A stretch of 14,293 bases of DNA, from assembly GCA_900551305.1 (NCBI GenBank), contig URVK01000017.1:1-14293 (forward strand). Direction: 5' to 3'. A model generated the notes under the pieces. It worked only from the letters and a program-made list of their open reading frames with translations. It was not told where the DNA came from and did no database searches. The stretch is from an uncultured Collinsella sp. (GTDB lineage Bacteria; Actinomycetota; Coriobacteriia; Coriobacteriales; Coriobacteriaceae). Position 1 is the first letter of the stretch, and every line of letters starts with the position of its first letter. Below, in pieces: positions 7,212 to 12,691 of this stretch. The translations under genes and the position numbers were made by a program.

Positions 7212-7793
7212 ATGACTGCGCCGGACGAGGGCTATCAGCATATTGAGCATGGTATTGAGCATGGGTTTGAGCCCGTGTTTGACGAGCGCTCGCGCGTTTT
7301 GGTGCTGGGGTCGTTTCCCTCGGTGCTCTCGCGTGCCAATGCCTTCTACTATGGCAATCCGCAGAACCGCTTTTGGCGCGTGATGGCCGCGTGCCTTGGT
7401 GCGCCCGTGCCGCCCAACGAGGGAGACTCTTTGGCGAGCGGCGAGCCCGTGACGCTTGACGCCTCGATTGCCGCCAAGCGGGCTATGCTGCTGAACGGCG
7501 GCGTGGCCCTGTGGGACGTGATCGAGAGCTGCGACATTAAGGGCTCGAGCGATGCGAGCATTCGTAACGTTGTGCCGGCACATATCGAGCGCATTACCGG
7601 CGCAGCTCCCATTGAGCAGGTGATATGCAACGGTGGTACAGCTGGCCGGCTCTACAAGCGCTATCTACAAGAGCGCACCGGGCTGCCGGCCATCGTTCTG
7701 CCGTCGACAAGTCCCGCCAATGCGGCGTGGCGTCTGGAACGCCTTGTCGAGCGCTGGAGTGAAGCCGTTGATTGGCAGGCTTTTTCGATTTAG
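7212..7793 (+). CDS. DNA-deoxyinosine (hypoxanthine-DNA) glycosylase, UDG family 6 (193 aa)
   Basis: It is predicted to excise deaminated purine (hypoxanthine) from DNA to start base excision repair. The family signature is clear. GSFPSVLSRANAFYYGNP followed by QNRFW (33-55) is the motif-A region, LNGGVALWDV (94-103) and SSDASI (112-117) form the central part, and VLPSTSPANAAW (162-173) is the C-terminal loop. The length is typical. The ATG lies three bases past the amylase stop, and its ribosome-binding GAGGG (7199-7203) is inside the upstream gene, so translation is probably coupled. The N-terminus has a small repeat (IEHGIEHGFEPVF), encoded by a direct repeat of TATTGAGCATGG-like sequence. 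The stop overlaps the stop of the convergent minus-strand gene by four bases (7790-7793). Assignment to a UDG-type fold is firm; the exact base specificity rests on family membership. Confidence 0.85.
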   Translation: MTAPDEGYQHIEHGIEHGFEPVFDERSRVLVLGSFPSVLSRANAFYYGNPQNRFWRVMAACLGAPVPPNEGDSLASGEPVTLDASIAAKRAMLLNGGVALWDVIESCDIKGSSDASIRNVVPAHIERITGAAPIEQVICNGGTAGRLYKRYLQERTGLPAIVLPSTSPANAAWRLERLVERWSEAVDWQAFSI

Positions 7794-8446
7794 CAGTTTG
7801 AGTGCTCGGCAAGATGCCTCATAACGGCGTGCCAGATCGGTGTGGGCAGCGCAGACGTGGCGCGCACCATGCCGTCGGTGTCGACGCCACCCGTTGCGGC
7901 GCCACCGAGCTTCTGCGCGTGTTCGACGGAACACCCCATGCGAACGGCGCCCACGAGCTTGTCCATCGCTTCCGAAAACGGTCGCCGCAAGAGGCCCATG
8001 CGCGGGGAGCGACGAAGCGCTGCGATGCCGCTGCCGGCGCAGATGGCAACGCCGCCACACCACAATTGGTCATGGCGCTCACATGCCTTGTGCAGGCGAA
8101 CGGCGGTCCCACGCGCCTGCTCAGTGCTCTCTTGTGCGGCTCGAATCGCGGCATAGACGCGCGTTCCCGTACCGCCAAAGCGCTCAAGCGCCTGCTCGAT
8201 GGCTGTCAACGTCTCATCGTCAGCCACATCTTCAATGGCCAGCACGATGCCATCGGCAACGCTGCCGGCGTCATTTGCCTTCAAGTCGACCGGGCGGGGG
8301 AGTGCGGTGCCGGAAAGCTGTGCATAGGCGGCGATGGCATCCTGCAGGTCCCAGAGCAAAAACTCAAGATCGGCACTATTGGGAATGCTGATATACGCAA
8401 TGGTTTGCAGCGTTTTTGGTACATCGCTGCGCGCGGTCGGCTCCAT
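7790..8446 (-). CDS. Uncharacterised protein, possibly flavodoxin-fold (218 aa)
   Basis: I do not firmly recognise this gene. It is real by several signs: an ideal GGAGG seven bases before the ATG, an open frame of 218 codons, and exact stop-to-stop packing against the glycosylase gene. No signal peptide or strong membrane helix is seen. The N-terminal third has alternating strands and helices (TIAYISIP, then ADGIVLAIEDV at 64-74). GTRVYAAIRAA (94-104) is followed by a helix and then LWCGGVAICAGSGIAAL (128-144), SPRMGLLRRPFSEAMDKLVGAVRMG (147-171, read as two blocks). This order weakly resembles the C-terminal half of NAD(P)H-dependent FMN reductase or flavodoxin-like proteins, in which a glycine-rich segment is followed by a helix ALDKL. 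That is a guess from memory. It shares a 93-base divergent intergenic region with the aminotransferase. Confidence 0.7.
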   Translation of the reverse strand: MEPTARSDVPKTLQTIAYISIPNSADLEFLLWDLQDAIAAYAQLSGTALPRPVDLKANDAGSVADGIVLAIEDVADDETLTAIEQALERFGGTGTRVYAAIRAAQESTEQARGTAVRLHKACERHDQLWCGGVAICAGSGIAALRRSPRMGLLRRPFSEAMDKLVGAVRMGCSVEHAQKLGGAATGGVDTDGMVRATSALPTPIWHAVMRHLAEHSNC

Positions 8447-8539
8447 GCTGCCTCCTTTCCGGCTCGTTTCCGTTTAGGTTACACCGTCTGGTGGCGCCCC
8501 GCCGCGCTATCCTAGTGCAACCCTTACGAAAGGAACGCC
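8447..8539. promoter_or_regulatory. Divergent intergenic region, hypothetical gene and aminotransferase
   Basis: Both flanking genes are read outward from this 93-base gap, so both promoters should lie here. The only plausible plus-strand -10 is TATCCT (8508-8513), with no clear -35. On the minus strand TAACCT within GGTGTAACCTAAAC is a weak -10 candidate. GAAAGGA just before 8540 is the aminotransferase ribosome-binding site. Confidence 0.3.
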
Positions 8540-9676
8540 ATGCGTCTGCCCATGAATACCTCGCTTGCCATGCTCAAGCCCTCCGGTATCCGCCGGATTA
8601 ACGCGCTCGCCGCCCAGCACCCGGGGTGCATCGCGCTTGCGCTTGGCGAGCCCGATTTTCCCACGCCCGATGTGATTAGCGCCGAGGTGACCGCCGCACT
8701 GGACCGCGGTGACACGCACTATCCGCCCAACAACGGGCGCCCCGCCCTGCGTGAGGCGTTATCTGCCTACATGGGGGACGCGGGCCTTACGTTTTCCGCC
8801 GATGAGGTCATCCTGACCGACGGTGCGACCGAGGCACTGTCGGCAACATTCATGGCTATGCTCAACCCCGGCGACGAGGTCATCATCCCCACGCCTGCCT
8901 TTGGCCTGTACGAGAGCATCGTCGTGGCCAACCACGCCAAGGCGGTCTTTTTGGATACGGAGCCTGCGCAATTCCAGATTGACGAGGACGCACTTCGTGC
9001 TTGCGTGACGCCGGCGACCAAGGCCATCGTCATCTGCACGCCCAACAATCCTACGGGTTGCATCCTCAACGCGGCTTCGCTCGACGCCGTGGCGCGCGTG
9101 GCAGAGCAGGCGGGCATCTACGTGGTCTGCGACGACGTATACAACCGCCTGGTTTATGTGGATGGCTACGAGCGCTTTGCCCAGCGTCACCCGGAGCTGC
9201 GTGAACAGACGGTAGTCATCGAGAGCTTCTCCAAGCCCTGGTCCATGACCGGCTGGCGCCTGGGCTGGCTCGCGGCAGCGGCACCCGTCATCGCCGAGAT
9301 CGCCAAGGCTCACCAATACTTAGTATCGAGTGCCGTCTCCTTCGAAATGGACGCCGCAGCCCGAGCCCTGACCGTCGACCCAACCCCCATGCTCAAAGTC
9401 TACCGAGCCCGCCGCGAACGCGTACTCGCAGCCTTAGACGCCATGGGCCTCGACGTAGTAGAGCCCGCAGGAGCCTTCTACACTTTCCCGAGCATCAAAA
9501 AGTTCGGCCTAACCAGCGAAGACTTCTGCATCAAAGCCATCAAAGAGGCAAACGTAGCCCTAGTTCCCGGAAACTGCTTCGGCACCGAAGGCCACGTCCG
9601 CCTCAGCTATTGCGTTTCCGATAAAGACCTGGACGAAGGCCTCCGCCGCCTGTCCACCTTCCTTTCAACCTTTTAG
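8540..9676 (+). CDS. Class I/II PLP-dependent aminotransferase (378 aa)
   Basis: This is an aspartate-aminotransferase-fold enzyme that transfers amino groups between an amino acid and a 2-oxo acid through pyridoxal phosphate. GEPDFPTP (36-43) binds near the cofactor, TDGATEAL (93-100) is the phosphate-side loop, and CTPNNPTG (167-173) holds the cofactor-contacting Asn170. Further motifs are CDDVYNRL with Asp198 and Tyr201, SFSKPWSMTGWRLGW with Schiff-base Lys232, and HVRLSY with substrate-carboxylate Arg354. All key residues are present and the length is usual for family I-gamma enzymes. The substrate (aspartate, aromatic or alanine/glutamate) is not decidable. GAAAGGA precedes the ATG; a second ATG four codons on is a less likely start. 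Codon use changes sharply from about 9320 (residue 261): GAA, AAA, GTA, CTA, TTA, CGA and GGA become common. This suggests a recombinant 3' third. Confidence 0.93.
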   Translation: MRLPMNTSLAMLKPSGIRRINALAAQHPGCIALALGEPDFPTPDVISAEVTAALDRGDTHYPPNNGRPALREALSAYMGDAGLTFSADEVILTDGATEALSATFMAMLNPGDEVIIPTPAFGLYESIVVANHAKAVFLDTEPAQFQIDEDALRACVTPATKAIVICTPNNPTGCILNAASLDAVARVAEQAGIYVVCDDVYNRLVYVDGYERFAQRHPELREQTVVIESFSKPWSMTGWRLGWLAAAAPVIAEIAKAHQYLVSSAVSFEMDAAARALTVDPTPMLKVYRARRERVLAALDAMGLDVVEPAGAFYTFPSIKKFGLTSEDFCIKAIKEANVALVPGNCFGTEGHVRLSYCVSDKDLDEGLRRLSTFLSTF

Positions 9677-9711
9677 CCCTCAGGGATGCAACACATCAGC
9701 CCACCGACCCA

Positions 9712-9966
9712 AGCATTATGAGTGGGGCACGTCGCTCAACGGACACGAGGATTCGCAGCAAAGTTACCGCAGCTCCGGTCCGAGGGGCCGGGTTGAGATT
9801 TTCGTAGATTCCGCACGAGCCGAAGAGCACTTAATGTGCTCTTCGTGCGAGCCAGGACTTGACCGAGCGAAAATCTCAACCCGGCCCCTCGGACCGGAGC
9901 GTATGCAGGGTTTGTGTACGAATCCTCGCGCCCATTGACCGACGCCGGGGTCCCCGCCATAATACT
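9712..9966. repeat. Large inverted repeat between aminotransferase and rplJ
   Basis: Perfect 33-base arms lie at 9772-9804 and 9868-9900. Outside them, 9731-9755 and 9919-9943 match with 21 of 25 positions (the innermost 10 identical). Further out, ATTATG (9715-9720) mirrors CATAAT (9958-9963) after a 4-base offset. Inside the long arms is a hairpin of GAAGAGCAC/GTGCTCTTC around TTAAT (9822-9844), extended by CGCAC/GTGCG. The arms carry no T-run, so this is not an ordinary terminator. No transposase or open frame of note lies within. The right outer arm contains the -35 of the rplJ promoter. This may be a MITE-like remnant or an inverted duplication of the promoter region. Confidence 0.85.
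9935..9963 (+). promoter_or_regulatory. Strong rplJ-rplL promoter
   Basis: TTGACC (9935-9940) and CATAAT (9958-9963) are 17 bases apart, each a 5/6 match to the sigma-70 consensus. The start would be near 9970, just before the L10 leader. It is the obvious driver of rplJ and rplL. Confidence 0.75.
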
Positions 9967-9984
9967 TTCGGTTCACGCACGAAT

Positions 9985-10062
9985 CCGCTGCCAGAGACAG
10001 CCGGCGCAAACGGGCCTTACCCGCGAGCTTAATGGGACTTCCCGCCAGCCGAGGTGGTCGAG
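9985..10062 (+). ncRNA. Ribosomal protein L10 leader (autoregulatory mRNA structure)
   Basis: The segment carries the conserved L10-leader landmarks AGAGACAGC (9993-10001), TTAATGGGA (10029-10037) and GCCAGCCGAGGTGG (10044-10057). GGCG (10003-10006) can pair with CGCC (10043-10046), and CGGG/CCCG form an inner hairpin (10011-10023). In this family the L10-L12 complex binds the leader, mimicking its 23S rRNA site, and represses its own operon. It sits between the rplJ promoter and an intrinsic terminator, so attenuation is the likely mode here. Confidence 0.8.
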
Positions 10063-10077
10063 TAGATATGTCTTCTC

Positions 10078-10114
10078 GCCCCCGTCGCTCATGCAGCGCG
10101 GGGGCTTTCTTTTT
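10078..10114 (+). terminator. Attenuator-like intrinsic terminator in the rplJ leader
   Basis: GCCCCCG (10078-10084) pairs with CGGGGGC (10099-10105), with an inner CGCT/AGCG stem, and TTTCTTTTT follows. It lies 65 bases before the rplJ start and directly after the L10 leader, as expected for transcriptional attenuation of rplJL. Confidence 0.8.
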
Positions 10115-10179
10115 GGACATGCCCCCGTCACGTCCTTGTGGCGGACCGTGCCCGGAAAGAATTCGAGGAGGTGTAATTC

Positions 10180-10701
10180 ATGCCCCAGCAGTACAAAATC
10201 GACAAGGTTGCAGAGATCGAGTCCCGTATCGCCGAGAACGCCGGTCTGTTCGTCGTCAACTACAACGGTCTGACGGTTAAGCAGGCTCAGGAGCTGCGTC
10301 ATCAGCTTCGCGAGTGCGGCGCCGAGATGAAGGTCTACAAGAACAACCTGGTCAAGATCGCTCTCAAGAACCAGGAGCAGCCCGAGCTCGACGAGATCCT
10401 CGCCGGCCCCGTCGCTTATGTGTTCTACGAGTCCGAGCCGGTCGAGGCCGCTAAGGCCCTTAAGGACTTCTCCGCTCAGTCCAAGGGCGTCCTTGAGATC
10501 AAGGGCGGTATCTCCGACGGCAAGGCCGTTTCCGCTGATGATGTTAAGGCTATCGCCGAGCTGCCCACCAAGGATCAGCTTCTCGGCCAGATTGCCGGTC
10601 TCATCTCCGGTTTCGCTCGCGACATCGCTGTCTGCGTCAACGGCGTTTCCTCTGGTCTCGCTCGTTCGATCCAGCAGGTCTCCGAGCAGAAGGCAGCCTA
10701 G
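10180..10701 (+). CDS. rplJ: 50S ribosomal protein L10 (173 aa)
   Basis: L10 forms the base of the ribosomal stalk: its N-terminal domain binds 23S rRNA near the L11 site and its C-terminal helix carries L7/L12 dimers. The N-terminal domain shows KIDKVAEIESRIAENAG, LFVVNYNGLTVKQAQELRHQLR (23-44, in two blocks) and the KVYKNNLVKIAL segment (51-62). YVFYE, KDFSAQ and EIKGG (106-110) follow, and the C-terminal stalk helix is ELPTKDQLLGQIAGLISG (127-144) onward. Length is normal for the family. GAGGAGGT lies seven bases before the ATG. Codon use is strongly biased toward GAG, AAG, CTC and GTC, fitting very high expression. It is regulated through the leader and attenuator just upstream, and rplL follows after 102 bases. 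Unlike many bacteria, no rplK-rplA pair precedes it here. Confidence 0.97.
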   Translation: MPQQYKIDKVAEIESRIAENAGLFVVNYNGLTVKQAQELRHQLRECGAEMKVYKNNLVKIALKNQEQPELDEILAGPVAYVFYESEPVEAAKALKDFSAQSKGVLEIKGGISDGKAVSADDVKAIAELPTKDQLLGQIAGLISGFARDIAVCVNGVSSGLARSIQQVSEQKAA

Positions 10702-10716
10702 TTGCTGTTTTCACCC

Positions 10717-10785
10717 GCGGCGGCAACGCCGCACCCCTGGCGCATTCGCGCTGTGTTTTAACTGATCTCCGTGCATCCGCACGGA
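10717..10785 (+). other. Two stem-loops in the rplJ-rplL spacer
   Basis: GCGGCG-GCAA-CGCCGC (10717-10732) is a perfect 6-base stem with a GNRA-type tetraloop. TCCGTGC-ATCC-GCACGGA (10768-10785) is a perfect 7-base stem ending six bases before the rplL ribosome-binding AAAGGA. Neither has a T-run. They may tune rplL translation, stability or processing, since L7/L12 is needed in several copies per L10. Confidence 0.55.
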
Positions 10786-10803
10786 AACCGAAAGGACTTA
10801 GAA

Positions 10804-11181
10804 ATGGCTAAGCTTACCACCGATGAGATCATCGATGCTCTTAAGGAAATGACCCTTCTCGAGGCTTCCGAGCTCGTCAAGGCTATCGAGGACACCTTCG
10901 GCGTTTCCGCCGCTGCTCCTGCCGCTGTTGTCGCCGCTCCCGCTGCTGGCGCTGCTGAGGCCGAGGAGAAGACCGAGTTTGACGTCGTGCTCGAGGGCTT
11001 CGGCGACAACAAGATCCAGGTCATCAAGGCCGTCCGTGAGCTCACCAACCTTGGCCTGAAGGAGGCCAAGGAGGTCGTCGAGGGCGCTCCCAAGGCTGTT
11101 CTCGAGGGTGCCAAGAAGGAGGACGCCGAGGCTGCCAAGGAGAAGCTCGAGGCTGCTGGCGCTGCTGTCACCCTCAAGTAA
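10804..11181 (+). CDS. rplL: 50S ribosomal protein L7/L12 (125 aa)
   Basis: L7/L12 is the multi-copy stalk protein that recruits translational GTPases (EF-Tu, EF-G, IF2). The N-terminal dimerisation domain is [20 protein letters not shown] onward (1-35). An Ala/Val/Pro hinge (about 36-52) follows. The globular C-terminal domain (57-125) has [25 protein letters not shown] (71-89), [19 protein letters not shown] (91-109) and a closing [14 protein letters not shown]. Length and order are standard. A GTG at 10771 is in frame, but the ATG at 10804 is preceded by AAAGGA at seven bases and begins the canonical N-terminus, so the longer form is rejected. Codon bias is extreme, as in rplJ. It is cotranscribed with rplJ and ends at a strong terminator 28 bases downstream. 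Confidence 0.97.
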   Translation: MAKLTTDEIIDALKEMTLLEASELVKAIEDTFGVSAAAPAAVVAAPAAGAAEAEEKTEFDVVLEGFGDNKIQVIKAVRELTNLGLKEAKEVVEGAPKAVLEGAKKEDAEAAKEKLEAAGAAVTLK

Positions 11182-11209
11182 TCAGGCTTTCTCGCCAGAT
11201 TTCTTTGCA

Positions 11210-11248
11210 GACGGGGTTCGCATTGCGAGCCCCGTCTTTTTTGTTTTT
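11210..11248 (+). terminator. Strong intrinsic terminator of rplJL
   Basis: GACGGGG (11210-11216) pairs with CCCCGTC (11230-11236), extended inward by TTCGC/GCGAG to a 12-base stem with a 3-base loop. TTTTTTGTTTTT follows. It separates the rplJL transcript from galU and rpoB. Confidence 0.9.
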
Positions 11249-11320
11249 CGGTCCCTCGACATCGGTAGCTCAAACTGCCATGTTCTGTGATTTGCGTCGT
11301 ATCGGGCACCCTGCCGTTGG

Positions 11321-11354
11321 GCAATAAAATTGCACCATTCGAGCAATAATTTGC
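11321..11354. promoter_or_regulatory. Twin GCAA-TTGC palindromes upstream of galU
   Basis: GCAATAAAATTGC (11321-11333) and GCAATAATTTGC (11343-11354) are both dyads. Their starts are 22 bases apart, about two helical turns, on the same face of the DNA. They sit about 20-50 bases upstream of the candidate -35, a typical activator or repressor position. The binding protein is unknown. Confidence 0.4.
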
Positions 11355-11371
11355 GTTGACCTGCTGAAGAA

Positions 11372-11399
11372 TTGTCTCTGCCTTGTAGCGACATATAGT
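11372..11399 (+). promoter_or_regulatory. Candidate galU promoter
   Basis: TTGTCT (11372-11377) and TATAGT (11394-11399) are 16 bases apart (4/6 and 5/6 matches). The start would be near 11406, giving a leader of about 90 bases. Confidence 0.4.
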
Positions 11400-11495
11400 T
11401 CCAGCGGTAAGATGCTTAGGTATCGCAATTTGGTCTGCGGCTGTGTGCCGCACGCATGGGGCGCTTTTGCGCCTGCGAAAGGATCTTTGAATAAC

Positions 11496-12404
11496 ATGAA
11501 GGCAATCATCCCCGCCGCCGGTCTTGGCACGCGTTTTCTGCCTGGCACCAAGTGCACGCCCAAAGAGATGCTGCCGGTGCTCGACAAGCCCGTCATTCAG
11601 TATGTCGTCGAGGAGGCGCTCGACCCCGAGGAGGTCGACGATGCCATCATCGTTACTTCTCCCGGCAAGCCCGAGCTGCTGAACTACTTCCAGCCCGATC
11701 GCTCGCTCGAGAACCTGCTGCGCGAGCGCGGCAAGAACGCCTATGCCGATGCCGTCGCCCACGCTGGCGGTATGCCGGTCGACTTCCGCTATCAGTACGA
11801 GCCCAAGGGCCTCGGCCATGCTATTCGCTCTGCTGCCGACGCCGTGGCAGGGGAGAACTTCCTGGTTCTTCTGGGCGACTACGTTGTGCCTAATCGCGAC
11901 ATCTGCGACAAGATGCTCGCCGTTTCCAAGGAGCACGGTGGAGCTTCGGTTATCGCCGTCGCTGCTTGCTCGCCCGAGGAAGTTAGCCGCTACGGCGTTA
12001 TCGCCGGTGAGCGCGTCGGTTCGCTCGAGGGTGCCGAGGACGTTGCCGATGCAGAGCCGGGCGCTGTCTGGCGCATCGGCGGTCTGGTCGAGAAGCCCGC
12101 TCCCGAGGCGGCTCCGTCCAACCTGTACATTGTCGGCCGTTATCTGCTGAGCCCGCTGGTCATGGACCTGCTCGCTGATCAGCAGGCCGGCAAGGGCGGC
12201 GAGATTCAGCTCACCGACGCCATGGCCCGCTCGCTCGATCGCGAGGCTATGTACGCTGTCGTTATCGACCCGCTGTCGGGCTACGACACCGGCACCCCGT
12301 CTGGCTGGATGGCAACCAACGCCCTCATGGCCGCAAGCGATCCTCGCTTTGCCGATGCCTTCTGGGACGCCATCGACGAGCGCGGCGGATTGATGCGCAA
12401 GTAA
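11496..12404 (+). CDS. galU: UTP-glucose-1-phosphate uridylyltransferase (302 aa)
   Basis: It makes UDP-glucose from UTP and glucose-1-phosphate in the cytoplasm, feeding cell-envelope glycans and galactose metabolism. The nucleotide-binding signature is IIPAAGLGTRFLPGTK (4-19) followed by TPKEMLPVLDKP (21-32). GLGHAI (105-110), LLGDYVVP with metal-binding Asp128, GGLVEKP (195-201), GEIQLTDAM (235-243) and YDTGTPSGW (263-271) complete the family pattern. E. coli GalU has LPDV where this has LGDY; the Asp is kept. Length is normal. The frame is open from 11412, but the ATG at 11496 begins exactly at the fold. GAAAGGA upstream is 12 bases away, slightly long; a TTG at 11487 would be too close to it. 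The gene has its own promoter region and terminator. It sits between rplL and rpoB, which are adjacent in most bacteria. Confidence 0.94.
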   Translation: MKAIIPAAGLGTRFLPGTKCTPKEMLPVLDKPVIQYVVEEALDPEEVDDAIIVTSPGKPELLNYFQPDRSLENLLRERGKNAYADAVAHAGGMPVDFRYQYEPKGLGHAIRSAADAVAGENFLVLLGDYVVPNRDICDKMLAVSKEHGGASVIAVAACSPEEVSRYGVIAGERVGSLEGAEDVADAEPGAVWRIGGLVEKPAPEAAPSNLYIVGRYLLSPLVMDLLADQQAGKGGEIQLTDAMARSLDREAMYAVVIDPLSGYDTGTPSGWMATNALMAASDPRFADAFWDAIDERGGLMRK

Positions 12405-12424
12405 GCCTTCGGACATCGACATTT

Positions 12425-12457
12425 ACGGGCGCGGACCTCGGTTCGCGCCCGTTTTTT
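12425..12457 (+). terminator. Strong intrinsic terminator of galU
   Basis: ACGGGCGCG (12425-12433) pairs with CGCGCCCGT (12444-12452), with three further inner pairs and a CTCG loop. A T-run follows to 12457. rpoB therefore needs its own promoter. Confidence 0.9.
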
Positions 12458-12488
12458 ATAAGAGCTGCGATTGCCGGCTCTCTGTTCA

Positions 12489-12543
12489 CAGAAAATATAT
12501 GAACAGATGTTCGATACACATACATCTACCTGCGTATTTTCTG
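12489..12543. repeat. AT-rich nested palindrome upstream of rpoB
   Basis: CAGAAAATA (12489-12497) pairs with TATTTTCTG (12535-12543), and inside it AGATGT (12505-12510) pairs with ACATCT (12522-12527). Both share one centre, with a symmetrical 7/7 unpaired stretch between them. An overlapping dyad CTGTTCA/TGAACAG spans 12482-12506. The stretch is far more AT-rich than its surroundings. Confidence 0.6.
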
Positions 12544-12590
12544 TCGAAAAACTTTGCTACTCCAAAAACTCAATCGCGTCAAGGCTTTTC

Positions 12591-12618
12591 TTGCCGAACG
12601 GTCGGTACCTGATAAACT
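12591..12618 (+). promoter_or_regulatory. Candidate rpoB promoter (extended -10)
   Basis: TTGCCG (12591-12596) and TAAACT (12613-12618) are 16 bases apart, with an extended TG one base before the -10. The start would be near 12625, about 67 bases before the rpoB GTG. Confidence 0.4.
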
Positions 12619-12634
12619 ATTAGATTGCGATAAC

Positions 12635-12655
12635 TGGCGAAGCTATGCCTCGCCA
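12635..12655 (+). other. Stem-loop in the rpoB 5' leader
   Basis: TGGCGA (12635-12640) pairs with TCGCCA (12650-12655), with a possible inner GC/GC pair. It lies 20 bases before the ribosome-binding GAAGGAGG and has no T-run, so an effect on mRNA stability or translation is more likely than termination. Confidence 0.4.
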
Positions 12656-12691
12656 ACCCACCGAGCATTTCCGTGAAGGAGGAAAAACCTG

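Noticed and set aside
8474..8485. TTAGGTTACACC as an IdeR/DtxR half-site
   Set aside because: Only one half matches, with no dyad and no metal-related neighbour.
9715..9740. Minus-strand promoter in the left arm of the large palindrome
   Set aside because: TTGAGC and CATAAT are only 13 bases apart, too close for sigma-70 use; noted as a decayed mirror of the rplJ promoter instead.
10758..12422. A 554-codon minus-strand open frame across rplL and galU
   Set aside because: It lies opposite two certain genes, has no family features or ribosome-binding site, and reflects high GC at third codon positions.
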